NCBI RefSeq assembly: GCF_016907955.1
Contig: NZ_JAFBCX010000006.1
Span: 248,001 to 312,000, forward strand
DNA length: 64,000 bases
Direction: 5' to 3'
From: Lentzea nigeriaca
GTDB taxonomy: Bacteria; Actinomycetota; Actinomycetes; Mycobacteriales; Pseudonocardiaceae
This document shows, in pieces, positions 8,224-17,380 of this stretch (position 1 is the stretch's first letter; each line of letters begins with the position of its first letter). Under the pieces are notes generated by a model that worked only from the letters and a program-made list of their open reading frames with translations, searched no databases and was not told the origin of the DNA. Position numbers and translations under genes: made by a program.

Positions 8224-9438
8224 CTAAACCTCGAACCCCCGCGCCGTAGACACGTCAATCCGCCCCGTCACCGCTTCAGTGATCAATGTTTGCCACCGAT
8301 CCAGCAGGAGACGATCAAGCCGAGCAATCACATCTTCAAGCGCACGCATTCTCCGCCACTCAACATCCAACTCTCGCGCGTGCGACTTCTGCTCTTCAAT
8401 CCCCGGCATATACACCGGAAATGACTTTACAAAGTCATTATTAATAATCGGAAGTGTCGTATAGGGCGCCGTACGACGGAGTTCATCTCCAGCTGACCAC
8501 ATCTGCCAGAAAAAGAATCGCGAGCAAACGTCCGACCTCGGCACCAAGGCTGTTATTTGCTGATTTGCACTAGCCGGATGATCCAGGTAGGCGACCTTAC
8601 CGGCAGTAGCGCCTATGCCAACAAGTAGGGTTGATCCCGCAGGAAATATTGGCACTACACCCGCAGAAATAGACTCTCGACGAACCAGTTTCGTCGGAGC
8701 ACCAAGTTCAGGGTCGTCAAGAAAATTGGCAGGCCCATACCAGGGAATCCCGTCGTCAACAAAGTGCCCCTCTTCGAGCGAGGGCGGCGTTGCGCCGGTT
8801 TTAACACCAATAAGAAACCTGCGCAAGGGAATCGCCTCGGAGCTCAAGTCCCACACCATGCTGCGCCCAGTATACAAGGCGGCCGTTGCCAGAAATCGCT
8901 CCCGCAGCGCCCGACTTAGGTCCACACGGCGACGCCGAAGACTAACCATTCGCTTCAGGGCGCAGTCCAGGAAATCTGCAACGCGTCGCTGGTATTCAAG
9001 AGGCGGCACGTAAACAGGGAAATTTGCAAGTACGTCAGATGACAACTCCAAGAATGTTGATCCCTGACCAAGCATCTGAAGGCGGTCCGCCATGGCCAAC
9101 AATTGATACACAAAGAACCGCACATCCAATGCGACTTTGGGAATCAACGCACGACATCCTTGATTGAATGCCATGTCAACGGTGGCACTAGCAACATACC
9201 CAATGGGGGCGCGCGTCGATATAAGAATCGAGCCAGCCGGAGCGATACTTGATCCGCTGGCCGCACCCAGCGTAGTCAAGGTACGTTGGGTAGTCTCAAT
9301 AGAGCCAAATCGCACACGCCCCAAGTCAGCAGGTGTTGCCCAAGGAATACCCCCGCCCCAATTCTCGTCAGCGGGCGACGGTGTTCCACCATTGACGATT
9401 CGAAAAATTCGCCGAAGCGGCAGGGCAGGCCAATTCAC
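8224..9438 (-). CDS. hsdS: Type I restriction specificity subunit S (HsdS)
   Basis: HsdS recognises the bipartite DNA target and recruits HsdM and HsdR. Two target-recognition domains are visible, each starting with a type I S signature: PLRRIFRIVNGGTPS with IPWATPADLG near the N-terminus, and PLRRFLIGVKTGATP with IPWYGPANFLDD at about residue 200. Each is followed by a conserved helix, PPLEYQRRVADFLD and IEEQKSHARELD. The GTG start overlaps the hsdM stop (GTGA). The gene is clearly more AT-rich than its neighbours (for example 8420-8460 and 9010-9200), as expected for target-recognition domains exchanged by recombination. Confidence 0.93.
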   Translation of the reverse strand: MNWPALPLRRIFRIVNGGTPSPADENWGGGIPWATPADLGRVRFGSIETTQRTLTTLGAASGSSIAPAGSILISTRAPIGYVASATVDMAFNQGCRALIPKVALDVRFFVYQLLAMADRLQMLGQGSTFLELSSDVLANFPVYVPPLEYQRRVADFLDCALKRMVSLRRRRVDLSRALRERFLATAALYTGRSMVWDLSSEAIPLRRFLIGVKTGATPPSLEEGHFVDDGIPWYGPANFLDDPELGAPTKLVRRESISAGVVPIFPAGSTLLVGIGATAGKVAYLDHPASANQQITALVPRSDVCSRFFFWQMWSAGDELRRTAPYTTLPIINNDFVKSFPVYMPGIEEQKSHARELDVEWRRMRALEDVIARLDRLLLDRWQTLITEAVTGRIDVSTARGFEV

Positions 9439-11417
9439 TCCGTCACCTCCGACAGGAGGTGCTGGATCTCGGACTCGAGTTGCCTCAGCTCGGCATCGAT
9501 CTCCGCCAGCGGACGTGGCGGCGTGTAGACGTAGAAGTGCCGCGTGAACGGGATCTCGTAGCCGATCTTGGTCTTGGAGTGGTCCACCCAGGCATCGGGC
9601 ACGTGCGGCAGCACGTCCCGCTCCATGTACGAGTCGATGTCCTCCCGCAGCGGCACGTTCTCGTTGTCCCGCAGATCAGGATCGGGCAACGGATTGCTCT
9701 TGGCGTCCACCTGCAGCTCGCCCTCGGGGTCACTCACCGACACTGCGGCCCAGACAGCCTTGCTCACGCCGACGGGCAGCTTCCCGAGCCCTGCCAACGC
9801 ATCCGACAGCTGCCCGGTGAACTCGGCCTTCCGGAACGACGGCGCCGCACCCACCAACCCCTGCAAGCCGGCCAGCAGCTTGTCCCGCGCCTCGTACTTC
9901 GCCAGCGCCTTGGCGTCCTCCAGCTCGGCCAGCGCGTCCGCAGTGACTTCGAACCGCAGCCGCAACGGCCGCTCAACCGTGATCCGCTGGTACCCGAAGT
10001 CCGAGTTCTCGAACACCTTCACCTTGGCGTGCAACGGATGTTCCGGGTCGGAAGCCGCGACGAGAGCCTCCCCGTACAGCTGGGACAGCTCAGCGATCTT
10101 GTCGTCTGGGATGTATTTCCGCTTGTCCCCCAACGACTTGCGCATCTTCGCCCAGTGCTCGCGCGCGTCCAGCAGGATGACCTTCCCCTTGTACGCAGGG
10201 GCCTTGCGGTTGGTCAGGATCCAGAAGTACGTCGAGATGCCCGTGTTGTAGAAGAGCTGGTCCGGCAGCGCGACGACGGCCTCCAGCCAGTCGTTCTCCA
10301 GGATCCACCGGCGGATCTCCGACTCACCTGAACCGGCCGCGCCCGTGAACAGGGGCGAGCCGTTGAAGACGATCGCGAGCCGGCTGCCGCCCTCCTCCGG
10401 GCGCTTCATGTGGTGGATCATGTGTTGCAGGAACAGCAGTGAGCCGTCGTTGATGCGCGGCAGTCCCGCGCCGAACCGTCCCGCGAACCCGAGACCCGCT
10501 TCCTTCTCGACGTCTTCCTTGACCTTCTTCCACTCCACCCCGAACGGCGGGTTGGCGAGCAGGTAGTGGAAGCGCGTGCCGAAGTGCCGGTCGTGGCTGA
10601 ACGAGTTACCGAGCCTGATGTTGTCGGAGTCCTCGCCCTTGATCAGCATGTCGGACTTGCAGATGGCGTAGGACTCAGCGTTGAGTTCCTGGCCGAACAC
10701 CTTCACCGTGGCGTCCGGGTTGTGGTCCAGGATGAACTCCTCGGCGGCGGTGAGCATGCCGCCCGTGCCGCAGGCCGGGTCCAGCACCGTCTTCACCACG
10801 CCGGGGGTCGTCAGGTCCGCGGTGTCCGGCGCCAGCAGCAGGTTCACCATCAGCTTGATGACCTCGCGCGGCGTGAAGTGCTCACCGGCCGTCTCGTTGG
10901 AGATTTCCGAGAACTTCCGGATCAGCTCCTCGAAGAGGTAGCCCATCTGATGGTTGTCGACGACCGACGGGCTGAGATCGATCTCGGCGAACTTGGCCGC
11001 GACCTTGTAGATGAGGCCCGCGTTGTCGAGCCGGGTGAGCTGCGTGCCGAACTCGTAGCAGTTGAAGATCTCCTGCGCGTTCGGGGAGAACTTGCTCAGG
11101 TAGAAGCTGAGGTTCTTGGCGACGTTGTCCTGGTCGCGCACACAAGCCTGGAAGTCCAGCCTGCTGGTGTTGTAGAAGCTGAGCTTGGTACCGGACGCAC
11201 GCCGAAGCAGCGTGTCCGGGTTCTGGATGCCCTGCTGTTCCAGCTCGGCCGCGCGCTCCAGCACGGCGTCACGCGTCGGCGCCAGCACGCAGTCCAGGCG
11301 CCGCAGCACGGTGAACGGCAGGATGACCTTGCCGTACTCGGACTGCTTGTAGTCCCCGCGCAACAGGTCGGCCACCGACCAGATGAAGCCCGCGAGTTCC
11401 TGGTGCTTGCTGCTCAC
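9435..11417 (-). CDS. hsdM: Type I restriction N6-adenine methyltransferase subunit M (HsdM)
   Basis: This is the modification subunit. An N-terminal HsdM_N helical region (LAGFIWSVADLLRGDYKQSE) precedes the methylase domain, with AdoMet motif I DPACGTGG at about residue 213 and catalytic motif IV NPPF at about residue 286. The C-terminal tail after residue 480 is long and helical and probably contacts HsdS. The GTG start has a GAAGGGAC ribosome site. hsdS overlaps it by 4 bp downstream, and the second methylase gene ends 72 bp upstream on the same strand. It should act as M2S for modification and R2M2S for cleavage. Confidence 0.95.
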   Translation of the reverse strand: MSSKHQELAGFIWSVADLLRGDYKQSEYGKVILPFTVLRRLDCVLAPTRDAVLERAAELEQQGIQNPDTLLRRASGTKLSFYNTSRLDFQACVRDQDNVAKNLSFYLSKFSPNAQEIFNCYEFGTQLTRLDNAGLIYKVAAKFAEIDLSPSVVDNHQMGYLFEELIRKFSEISNETAGEHFTPREVIKLMVNLLLAPDTADLTTPGVVKTVLDPACGTGGMLTAAEEFILDHNPDATVKVFGQELNAESYAICKSDMLIKGEDSDNIRLGNSFSHDRHFGTRFHYLLANPPFGVEWKKVKEDVEKEAGLGFAGRFGAGLPRINDGSLLFLQHMIHHMKRPEEGGSRLAIVFNGSPLFTGAAGSGESEIRRWILENDWLEAVVALPDQLFYNTGISTYFWILTNRKAPAYKGKVILLDAREHWAKMRKSLGDKRKYIPDDKIAELSQLYGEALVAASDPEHPLHAKVKVFENSDFGYQRITVERPLRLRFEVTADALAELEDAKALAKYEARDKLLAGLQGLVGAAPSFRKAEFTGQLSDALAGLGKLPVGVSKAVWAAVSVSDPEGELQVDAKSNPLPDPDLRDNENVPLREDIDSYMERDVLPHVPDAWVDHSKTKIGYEIPFTRHFYVYTPPRPLAEIDAELRQLESEIQHLLSEVTE

Positions 11418-11489
11418 CGATGTCCCTTCGATTCGTCTTGCACCGAGTCTTCTTGTCGTGTCGTTCTTCGTCCGGCAGGCGTTGCATGC

Positions 11490-13463
11490 TCACCCGATCG
11501 GATCAACTGAGCCCACGACCAGGCCGTCCATCATGGCCTGCACAAGATCACCACTGAGCGTCGCGGTCCGCCTCACCGCGTGCTCGAACTGGTCGAGTCT
11601 GCGGAACGCGGCACCATAGCGCCGTTGCTCCGTGAGCGAGAGGCGCGGTACCTCGACCTTGCGCACGTCCAGCCGGGGAACAGGACCACCGGACACCCAG
11701 TGGCTCGCCGAGCCGCGCAGAAAGCCCGCCAGGAACCAAGGATCGATGCGTTCCAGGTCCGCCCTGAGCAGTTGGAGGTGTGGACCGAGCACCGCGCCGG
11801 CCTCGGTCATCACCCGCACGGCGACTCGACGTGGCACCACCGCCACCACAACGTCGCCAACTTGCAGTCGAACGTCCTGTCCCAGGTCGTCGGCGACAGT
11901 CGTCCCCGAGGGACCTGTTCCTCCGAGCACATCCTTGGCAAGCAGCATCGGTACTTCACGACCCTGGCGCGAGGGTGTGCGAACCGACGCCTGCCGAACC
12001 GTGACCGCACCCGATCTCACGAACTCAGCGACCGACGTCGTCGCCCCGTGAGCACCCGGCCCTTCCGCTACTTCGGGGATCAAATCGGTGAGTCCCGACA
12101 GCAACGTGGCGAGAGAGTCTCTCGTGCGTGCGAGATCCTTCGCGTCGGCCGGACGAACGGCCGATCTGACGCGTCTCGCCGGTGTCAGATCGACCTCGTC
12201 GTCCAGCAGGTCCGCTGTCGCGACCACGCGGCTGATCTCGGTCGGTGCCTCCTCCCCGTCACGCAGGAAACCGAGCACGACCGGAAGGACCCGTTCACGG
12301 ACCGCGGCCAGTTCGGCGGGCATGTCCGCGACATCGACGAAGAGAACGCTGCGGTCTGGATCGACCGGCCGCCGTAACACCCATATGGACAACGAGATCC
12401 CGTGCGGTGGCGCGATCCCGGTCGGCAGCCCCACCACGGCGCGGATGGCCCCGCGCCGCACCAGTTCGGCCCGCACCTTCCGCCCCGCTCGGCGCGAGGT
12501 GACGGCAGGCGGCATGAGCGCGACCACCAAGCCGCCCGGACGCACATGCGCGAGACAGTGCTGAATCCAGGCGAGCTCCGGCTCCGATCGTGGTGGAAGC
12601 CCGTACTCCCACCGTGAGTCGTAGGCGAGTTCGTCGTGCCCCCAGTCGCGAACCCCGAAGGGCGGGTTACACACGACGGCGTCAGCGAGGAAGTCGGCGA
12701 ACGCGTCCTGACGTAGTGAATCACCCGGCCGGATGTCGACCTCGTCACAGGTGAAGGAAGCGCGCACGGTGGCGAGCCCGACGAGCGACGAGTCGATCTC
12801 TTGTCCGAACACGCGGTCAGCTCGGGCCGCGGCCGCACTGAGCAGCGTGCCCGTGCCACACGCGGGGTCGAGGACAGACGAAACCCGACTCGGCAACAGA
12901 TCGAGCATCAGCTTGGCGAGTTCCTCCGGTGTCGCCGAGACCTGCCTCCCGTGAGCCTCCGCGAACCGGTCGCTCAACTGCGCGAAAGCTGATACCGCAC
13001 CATCTGCCTCCGCCAGTGCGATGAGCGTGCGCAGCAGGGGGATGTGCCGTTCGTCCAGTCGCGCGGGCAGGAACCGGGCAAGCTCCGGCCTGCTCTCGGC
13101 TACAGCGGTCAGCAGGGTCGAGGCAAGGCGACCGTCGGACGGCTCGGCGAACACGGCGTCGCCGTTTCTCCGAAGGTAGTGAAGGAAGACACCGACCGCC
13201 GCCACCAACTCGGACATCCGGTGGTCTCCGCGCCAGGCGTCCAGCTGGCGCCAGATGCGTTCGCGCGGTGGGATCTCCTGCAGCTTGCCCTGCTCACGAA
13301 GCCAGCGCTCCACATCCTTCAACCGGAACGACGGACTTGTGTCCGTCCCTCCGACCGGACTCGGGAAATCCTCGTGCCGCCGCCGCCAGTTGCTGACCGC
13401 GGCACGCCCCACACCGGCCAACCGGGCGATCTCCGCTGCCGTGACCTCGAGGTCTTCTGCCAT
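11490..13463 (-). CDS. HTH-containing N6-adenine DNA methyltransferase with S-like C-terminal recognition domain
   Basis: The order of domains is an N-terminal helix-turn-helix (EIARLAGVGRAAVSNWRRR), a helical spacer, an N6-adenine methylase core with motif I DPACGTGTLL and motif IV NPPFG, and a C-terminal region from about residue 470. That region resembles half of a type I S subunit (VGDVVVAVVPRR, WFLAGFLRGSASHW, VPRLSLTEQRRY). No nuclease or helicase domain is visible. The ATG at 13463 follows a GGAGGAGGTGAC ribosome site and is preferred over an upstream start at 13499. It lies on the same strand as hsdM, 72 bp upstream of it, and may be co-transcribed. It could be an orphan methylase, a regulator through its HTH, or a second modification subunit. 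Confidence 0.88.
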   Translation of the reverse strand: MAEDLEVTAAEIARLAGVGRAAVSNWRRRHEDFPSPVGGTDTSPSFRLKDVERWLREQGKLQEIPPRERIWRQLDAWRGDHRMSELVAAVGVFLHYLRRNGDAVFAEPSDGRLASTLLTAVAESRPELARFLPARLDERHIPLLRTLIALAEADGAVSAFAQLSDRFAEAHGRQVSATPEELAKLMLDLLPSRVSSVLDPACGTGTLLSAAAARADRVFGQEIDSSLVGLATVRASFTCDEVDIRPGDSLRQDAFADFLADAVVCNPPFGVRDWGHDELAYDSRWEYGLPPRSEPELAWIQHCLAHVRPGGLVVALMPPAVTSRRAGRKVRAELVRRGAIRAVVGLPTGIAPPHGISLSIWVLRRPVDPDRSVLFVDVADMPAELAAVRERVLPVVLGFLRDGEEAPTEISRVVATADLLDDEVDLTPARRVRSAVRPADAKDLARTRDSLATLLSGLTDLIPEVAEGPGAHGATTSVAEFVRSGAVTVRQASVRTPSRQGREVPMLLAKDVLGGTGPSGTTVADDLGQDVRLQVGDVVVAVVPRRVAVRVMTEAGAVLGPHLQLLRADLERIDPWFLAGFLRGSASHWVSGGPVPRLDVRKVEVPRLSLTEQRRYGAAFRRLDQFEHAVRRTATLSGDLVQAMMDGLVVGSVDPIG

Positions 13464-13587
13464 GTCACCTCCTCCAACGCCGTGAACATACCCTAGCACC
13501 TAAGTACGGGTGTTGACAGTGTTTTCAGAGCTGTGGTTCTCTGGATTGCGTTCACACACTCGTGTACTCAGCCAGGAGGTTCGGCCC
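13464..13587. promoter_or_regulatory. Divergent promoter region between RM operon and TIGR04141 gene
   Basis: This 124-bp gap must hold promoters for both the leftward restriction train and the rightward TIGR04141 gene. A consensus-like -35 hexamer TTGACA lies at 13513-13518 on the plus strand, but no convincing -10 follows at 16-18 bp. The HTH methylase encoded at its left edge would be a natural candidate to bind here; that is inference. Confidence 0.4.
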
Positions 13588-15204
13588 GTGCCCGACTCGC
13601 CCAGCCTGCCGACGACCGTCTTCCAGCTCGTCCCAGGGCACCCGATGACCGACTACGTCAGTCGCCCGCACCCTCCGTCGTCGTTCGAGGTCCGCACCGT
13701 CGATGCCGACGACGGAAGGTGGAGCCTCATGTGCGGCTGCCTGAAGTCGGACAACGTCACGTGGGCCCGACACATCTGGTCCCTGACCGGCGAGGAGATC
13801 GCCTTGGAGACGTCGACACCGTTCGGGGTCCTGTTCGTGCCGCGCCCGCGATGGAACTACGCCTTCGTCTGGGGCGCGGGCTGGCAGCTCGTGAACCCGG
13901 ACCTGGTGGTCGCGGACTTCGGCAAGGAGTACGGACAGCGGCGCCTCGACACCGGCAGCCTCCGGTCAATCGGCTCGCGCAACCTCGACCTGCGGGGCCG
14001 GATCACCCAGACGACGATCCCGAGCGGCAGCGACCTGCGTGACTTCGCTATCGAGCCGGTGCTCAGCACGATCAACCACCTCGAGGGCACCGCGCATCTG
14101 AACGACCTGACCGCCGGCAAGCACTCGAAGCGGTCCCGCAAGATCCGCGTCGGTAGATCGCTGCGGCTCCCGCTCGGCCGCACCCCGGAGACTCTGGTCG
14201 ACGACCTCGAGTCACTGGAACGCGCGCGGGAGAGCGAAGGTCGCTCAGCCGCGTGGAAGACACTCGCACAGCTGGAACCGGTGCACCCCAACGAGCCCGT
14301 GCACAGCGCACTCGAGGCCGCACTCGCCGAGGCGCTCGGCCAGGAGGACGGCATCAGCATCGGGTGGCCCGCTGGCCTCGGTTTCAATGCGTTGGACTGC
14401 GACTGGTATCGAATCACCGGCATCGTGCTGGGCGAGCCGGAGAAGACCGGCGAGATCGAACCCGGCTACTTCATTCGCCACCTGGTTCACCTTGCCCCGC
14501 CGGAACGTATCAACCGGATGCGGTCAGCGCGGATCTTCCTGCACGATGACGAGGACAGCTCCGCACGCAGCACGAGCGCGTACCGGTGGATCGTCCTCGA
14601 GACCACAGTGGAGGATCGCCGCTATCTGCTCCAGGACGGCGTCTGGTACCGCCTGGACGGTGAGGCGGTGCAACAGCTCAGGGGCGGGCTCGCGGAGCTC
14701 ATCGACAATCTGCGCATCACCTACCCCGATCTTCCGACGTGGGATCGAGGCAGCGCCGACGGCAGCGAGAACACCTACTGCGAGCAGGTCTCGACTCTGC
14801 CGGGATTCACCTGCCTGGACACGAAGTTGATCAGCACGCCGATGCGGTCGAAAGTCGAGATCTGCGACCTGCTCGGCCCGAACGGCGAACTCATTCACGT
14901 CAAGTGGCTCGAGTCCGCCGCATCGGCGAGCCACCTGTTCGAGCAAGCACGCCTTGCGATGCGAGCGCTGAAGGAGGAGCCCGAACACGTTCTCGCCGCT
15001 GTTCGGCAACGAGTGGCCGCGGTGACCTGCGGACGCCGCACCATCGAACAGATTTCGCCGACGATAGTCCTGGCTGCGGGCAGGCGAACCTGGCACATCG
15101 ACTCACTGTTCACCATGTCCCAGGTCGGCTTGCAGAACCTGGAGCGCGACATCCGCGCTCTGGGTGGCTCACTCAGGCTGCTCGACCTGCCCTTCGCACG
15201 GTGA
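13588..15204 (+). CDS. TIGR04141 (DUF6119-like) sporadically distributed defence-island protein
   Basis: Recognisable features are the NHLEGTAHLNDL block near residue 195, the VEICDLLGPNGELIHVKW segment at about residue 430 and the following SASHLFEQA helix. All are typical of the TIGR04141/DUF6119 family. Members are patchily distributed and often sit beside restriction or phage-defence genes; their biochemical activity is not established. The GTG at 13588 is chosen because AGGAGG lies eight bases upstream. An earlier in-frame start at 13510 lacks a ribosome site and would overlap the putative -35. A hairpin terminator follows. It is divergent from the methylase gene and may share its control region. 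Confidence 0.8.
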   Translation: MPDSPSLPTTVFQLVPGHPMTDYVSRPHPPSSFEVRTVDADDGRWSLMCGCLKSDNVTWARHIWSLTGEEIALETSTPFGVLFVPRPRWNYAFVWGAGWQLVNPDLVVADFGKEYGQRRLDTGSLRSIGSRNLDLRGRITQTTIPSGSDLRDFAIEPVLSTINHLEGTAHLNDLTAGKHSKRSRKIRVGRSLRLPLGRTPETLVDDLESLERARESEGRSAAWKTLAQLEPVHPNEPVHSALEAALAEALGQEDGISIGWPAGLGFNALDCDWYRITGIVLGEPEKTGEIEPGYFIRHLVHLAPPERINRMRSARIFLHDDEDSSARSTSAYRWIVLETTVEDRRYLLQDGVWYRLDGEAVQQLRGGLAELIDNLRITYPDLPTWDRGSADGSENTYCEQVSTLPGFTCLDTKLISTPMRSKVEICDLLGPNGELIHVKWLESAASASHLFEQARLAMRALKEEPEHVLAAVRQRVAAVTCGRRTIEQISPTIVLAAGRRTWHIDSLFTMSQVGLQNLERDIRALGGSLRLLDLPFAR

Positions 15205-15210
15205 GTTCCA

Positions 15211-15248
15211 TCCATGCGGTGGCCGGGGCGGGCCCGCCACCGCATGGA
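15211..15248 (+). terminator. Hairpin after TIGR04141 gene
   Basis: A perfect 13-bp stem, TCCATGCGGTGGC pairing with GCCACCGCATGGA across a 12-base GC-rich loop, begins 6 bp after the stop at 15204. There is no U-tract, as is common for actinomycete terminators. It also faces the convergent DUF6346 gene and may work on both strands. Confidence 0.6.
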
Positions 15249-15374
15249 CACCATCGATGCGTCCGCGTCATCCCAATGCGATCCATTTGGGGCGATCCTA
15301 GTTACGAGGGCATCGCGACACCCTGACAGTTCAACGTCTGTAGTCGTCTCCAGTCCGGGATGTCGAACCGACGA

Positions 15375-16301
15375 TCATGTCGACACTCGTCCGTCAGCAC
15401 TCTCGCGGACGTAGGTGGCCTGGCTGAAGTGCCCCATGGCCACGTGGATGCGGGTTGCCTGCTCGGTGCCGAACCTGCCGACTCGTACGACGTCACCGTT
15501 GCGCGGTTGGATGATCAGGACATGGCGACGCGTCAGGCGCACCTCTTGGATCTCGGCCCAGCTGAGCTTCGCTCCGCGCCACTCCAGGCCTTCGGGTGAG
15601 ATCGCGATCATCGGTCCCCGCACCAGCCGCCAGCCGACATTGGCGATCACGAGTGCGACCACTGTCCACGACACGACTGCGGCACCAGTGGCGACGGCCT
15701 CGTCCTGGAACGCCGACGAGGTGTACACGAAGGCGCCGATGCACCCGAGCAGAAAGATGAAGAACAACCACACTCGCTGGTGTCCACCAAACACACGAAC
15801 CGTGCGATCAGGTTCCGTTGGGTTGTCAGGACGTTGATAGCGCACCGGCTTGCGGCGGGACTTCCGCCGCTCGGGCAACAGCCGCCAAGCGACCGCGATG
15901 TACACGTAGAACCAGAGAACACCGAACGGCAGCAGCAGGACCATGCCCCATCCCGCGTACGGGCGTACCGGAGAAAGGTCACCGCGGTTGAACCCGTCAC
16001 CCGCCACCTGCTTGCCGATGAGTTCGGGCTGGAGGAAGCCTCGCGCGGTCGTGGTAACAACGTTGCCGTTGACCTTGTTCGTGACCGTGGCGCGGCACTC
16101 GTACACGTAGCCGAAGCCGCGCAGGGTCACCGGGCCGTGCCGGTCGCACGAGTTGGCAACGATGATGTGACTGGCTTCTCTCAGGTCTTCGGTCTCGACC
16201 TTGTTCCAGAAGTAGTTGAAGATCGTCGCGCCGAGCAGGTAGCCGAGGACGGGGATGATCAGGAACGCGAGGATCCGGTGCAGGATGCGGACCGCTTTCA
16301 T
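15375..16301 (-). CDS. DUF6346-like membrane protein of ESX locus 1
   Basis: This protein of about 308 residues has an N-terminal membrane segment (ILAFLIIPVLGYLLGATIF), an extracytoplasmic part with paired cysteines (VANSCDRHG, YVYECRATVTN), and a second membrane helix (MVLLLPFGVLWFYVYIAVAW). Two more helices (WLFFIFLLGCIGAFVY, VVSWTVVALVIANVGW) precede a cytoplasmic PH-like beta region (AISPEGLEWRGAKLSWAEI). The first half matches the two small membrane proteins of ESX locus 2 (CKRNW/CERNW patterns). The ATG overlaps the end of the preceding damaged ESX gene by 4 bp (ATGA) and is the natural start. The region upstream of 16301 in this frame is not coding. Confidence 0.7.
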   Translation of the reverse strand: MKAVRILHRILAFLIIPVLGYLLGATIFNYFWNKVETEDLREASHIIVANSCDRHGPVTLRGFGYVYECRATVTNKVNGNVVTTTARGFLQPELIGKQVAGDGFNRGDLSPVRPYAGWGMVLLLPFGVLWFYVYIAVAWRLLPERRKSRRKPVRYQRPDNPTEPDRTVRVFGGHQRVWLFFIFLLGCIGAFVYTSSAFQDEAVATGAAVVSWTVVALVIANVGWRLVRGPMIAISPEGLEWRGAKLSWAEIQEVRLTRRHVLIIQPRNGDVVRVGRFGTEQATRIHVAMGHFSQATYVRESADGRVST

Positions 16302-17380
16302 CCGCCGTTCGCTTCCTTGCGCTTCTCCTCTTCCTCGGCCCTCGGTCCCGCCACGTGCGCCAGCCACCGCTGTCCTTGGCCTTGTCCTCCCAGTCGTGGA
16401 ACTTGGTGGACTCCTTGGTCGCCTCGATCCCCAGCCTGGGCAGGACCTCCGCGGGTGCGCTCTTGAAGCCGTCGACCGCGACCTTCTTGGCCTCGCCCAG
16501 CGCGTCTTTGGCCATACCGGTGACGGAGAAGTCGGCCATGCTTCGCCGGATGTCCGCGTCGATGCCCTTCTTGAGGACACTGACGAAGTCGTCACCGCTC
16601 TTGGACAGTGCGGTCTTGGCGTTGACGAGGATGTCGTCGAGCTTCCTGAACAGCCCGCCTGCGTTGCTGAACGCCTTCGTGAGCTTGCGGCAGGCCTCCA
16701 GGGCCTTGTTCGCCCACTTGACCGCGACGGGGATGCACTCGGCGATCGCCCCCGCAAGGCCCGCGCCAGCCGCCGCGACAGCGGGTGCCCATCGAAGGCA
16801 GATCGAGATCAGTTTGCCGATCGCTTCGGAAATGATGTCGCGCACGATGTCACGGACGACCTTGAGCACGATCTTGCACGTTCGGACCAGGCTCGCGATA
16901 CCGCCGGCGGCGGTGGCAACACCAGCATAGGTGTCGGCGCGATCGGCGCCGAACAGCCGGTATTGATCGCTGTCCTTGCCGGTCCACCCGCTGGTGTCGT
17001 TCTTGACCCAGTTCCTGAGGTCGTCGGAGGTGTCCTTCAGGTAGTCGGAGACGTTCTCCCAGGTTTTCGCCATGCCGTCCAGGGCTTCCTGGTCACCGAT
17101 GAGCCAGTCCAGTGGCTCCTTCAGAAACCAGACGTGCTCGACCAGCCACCCGAACCCCGCGCTGAACAGTGCCGCCAACGGATCGGCGAGAACGCTTGCC
17201 ACCCCCGGCGACCGTCGCACCCGCGTTGATCAGGCCCACAGCCCAGTTGCCGCTCGAGGAACCCTTCACCGTCTCGGTGGCATCGTGGAAGATTCCGGCG
17301 CCCTCCGTGATCGGAGTCTTCTCACCGGTGTTCACGAAGTAGTTCGCGGCTGGCGTGGGCGCCGGTCCCATCGTCGTCAT
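16298..17380 (-). pseudogene. Large ESX cargo protein, disrupted by two frameshifts
   Basis: The coding sense runs in three frames. It begins at ATG 17380 (MTTMGPAPTPAANYF), overlapping the EspC-like stop as in locus 2, and reads to NWAVGLINAGATVAGG. At the five-base C run (plus strand) 17202-17206 the sense moves to another frame (VASVLADPLAALFSAGFGW, then FLKEPLDWLIGDQ and KTWENVSDYL). These align closely with the intact paralogue at 23346-24644 (TDPLGTLASSVVGW, FIREPFDKLMGD, TTWENISKRL). Near 16339-16341 the frame changes again to give a natural acidic/basic tail (AEEEEKRKEANGG) whose TGA overlaps the next ATG. Mutation or sequencing error in short homopolymers could explain both shifts. 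Confidence 0.75.

Noticed and set aside
866..13463. BREX or Pgl system
   Set aside because: A kinase and methylases are present, but there is no PglZ alkaline phosphatase-like, BrxC/PglY ATPase or Lon-like gene; type I M, S and R explain the core.
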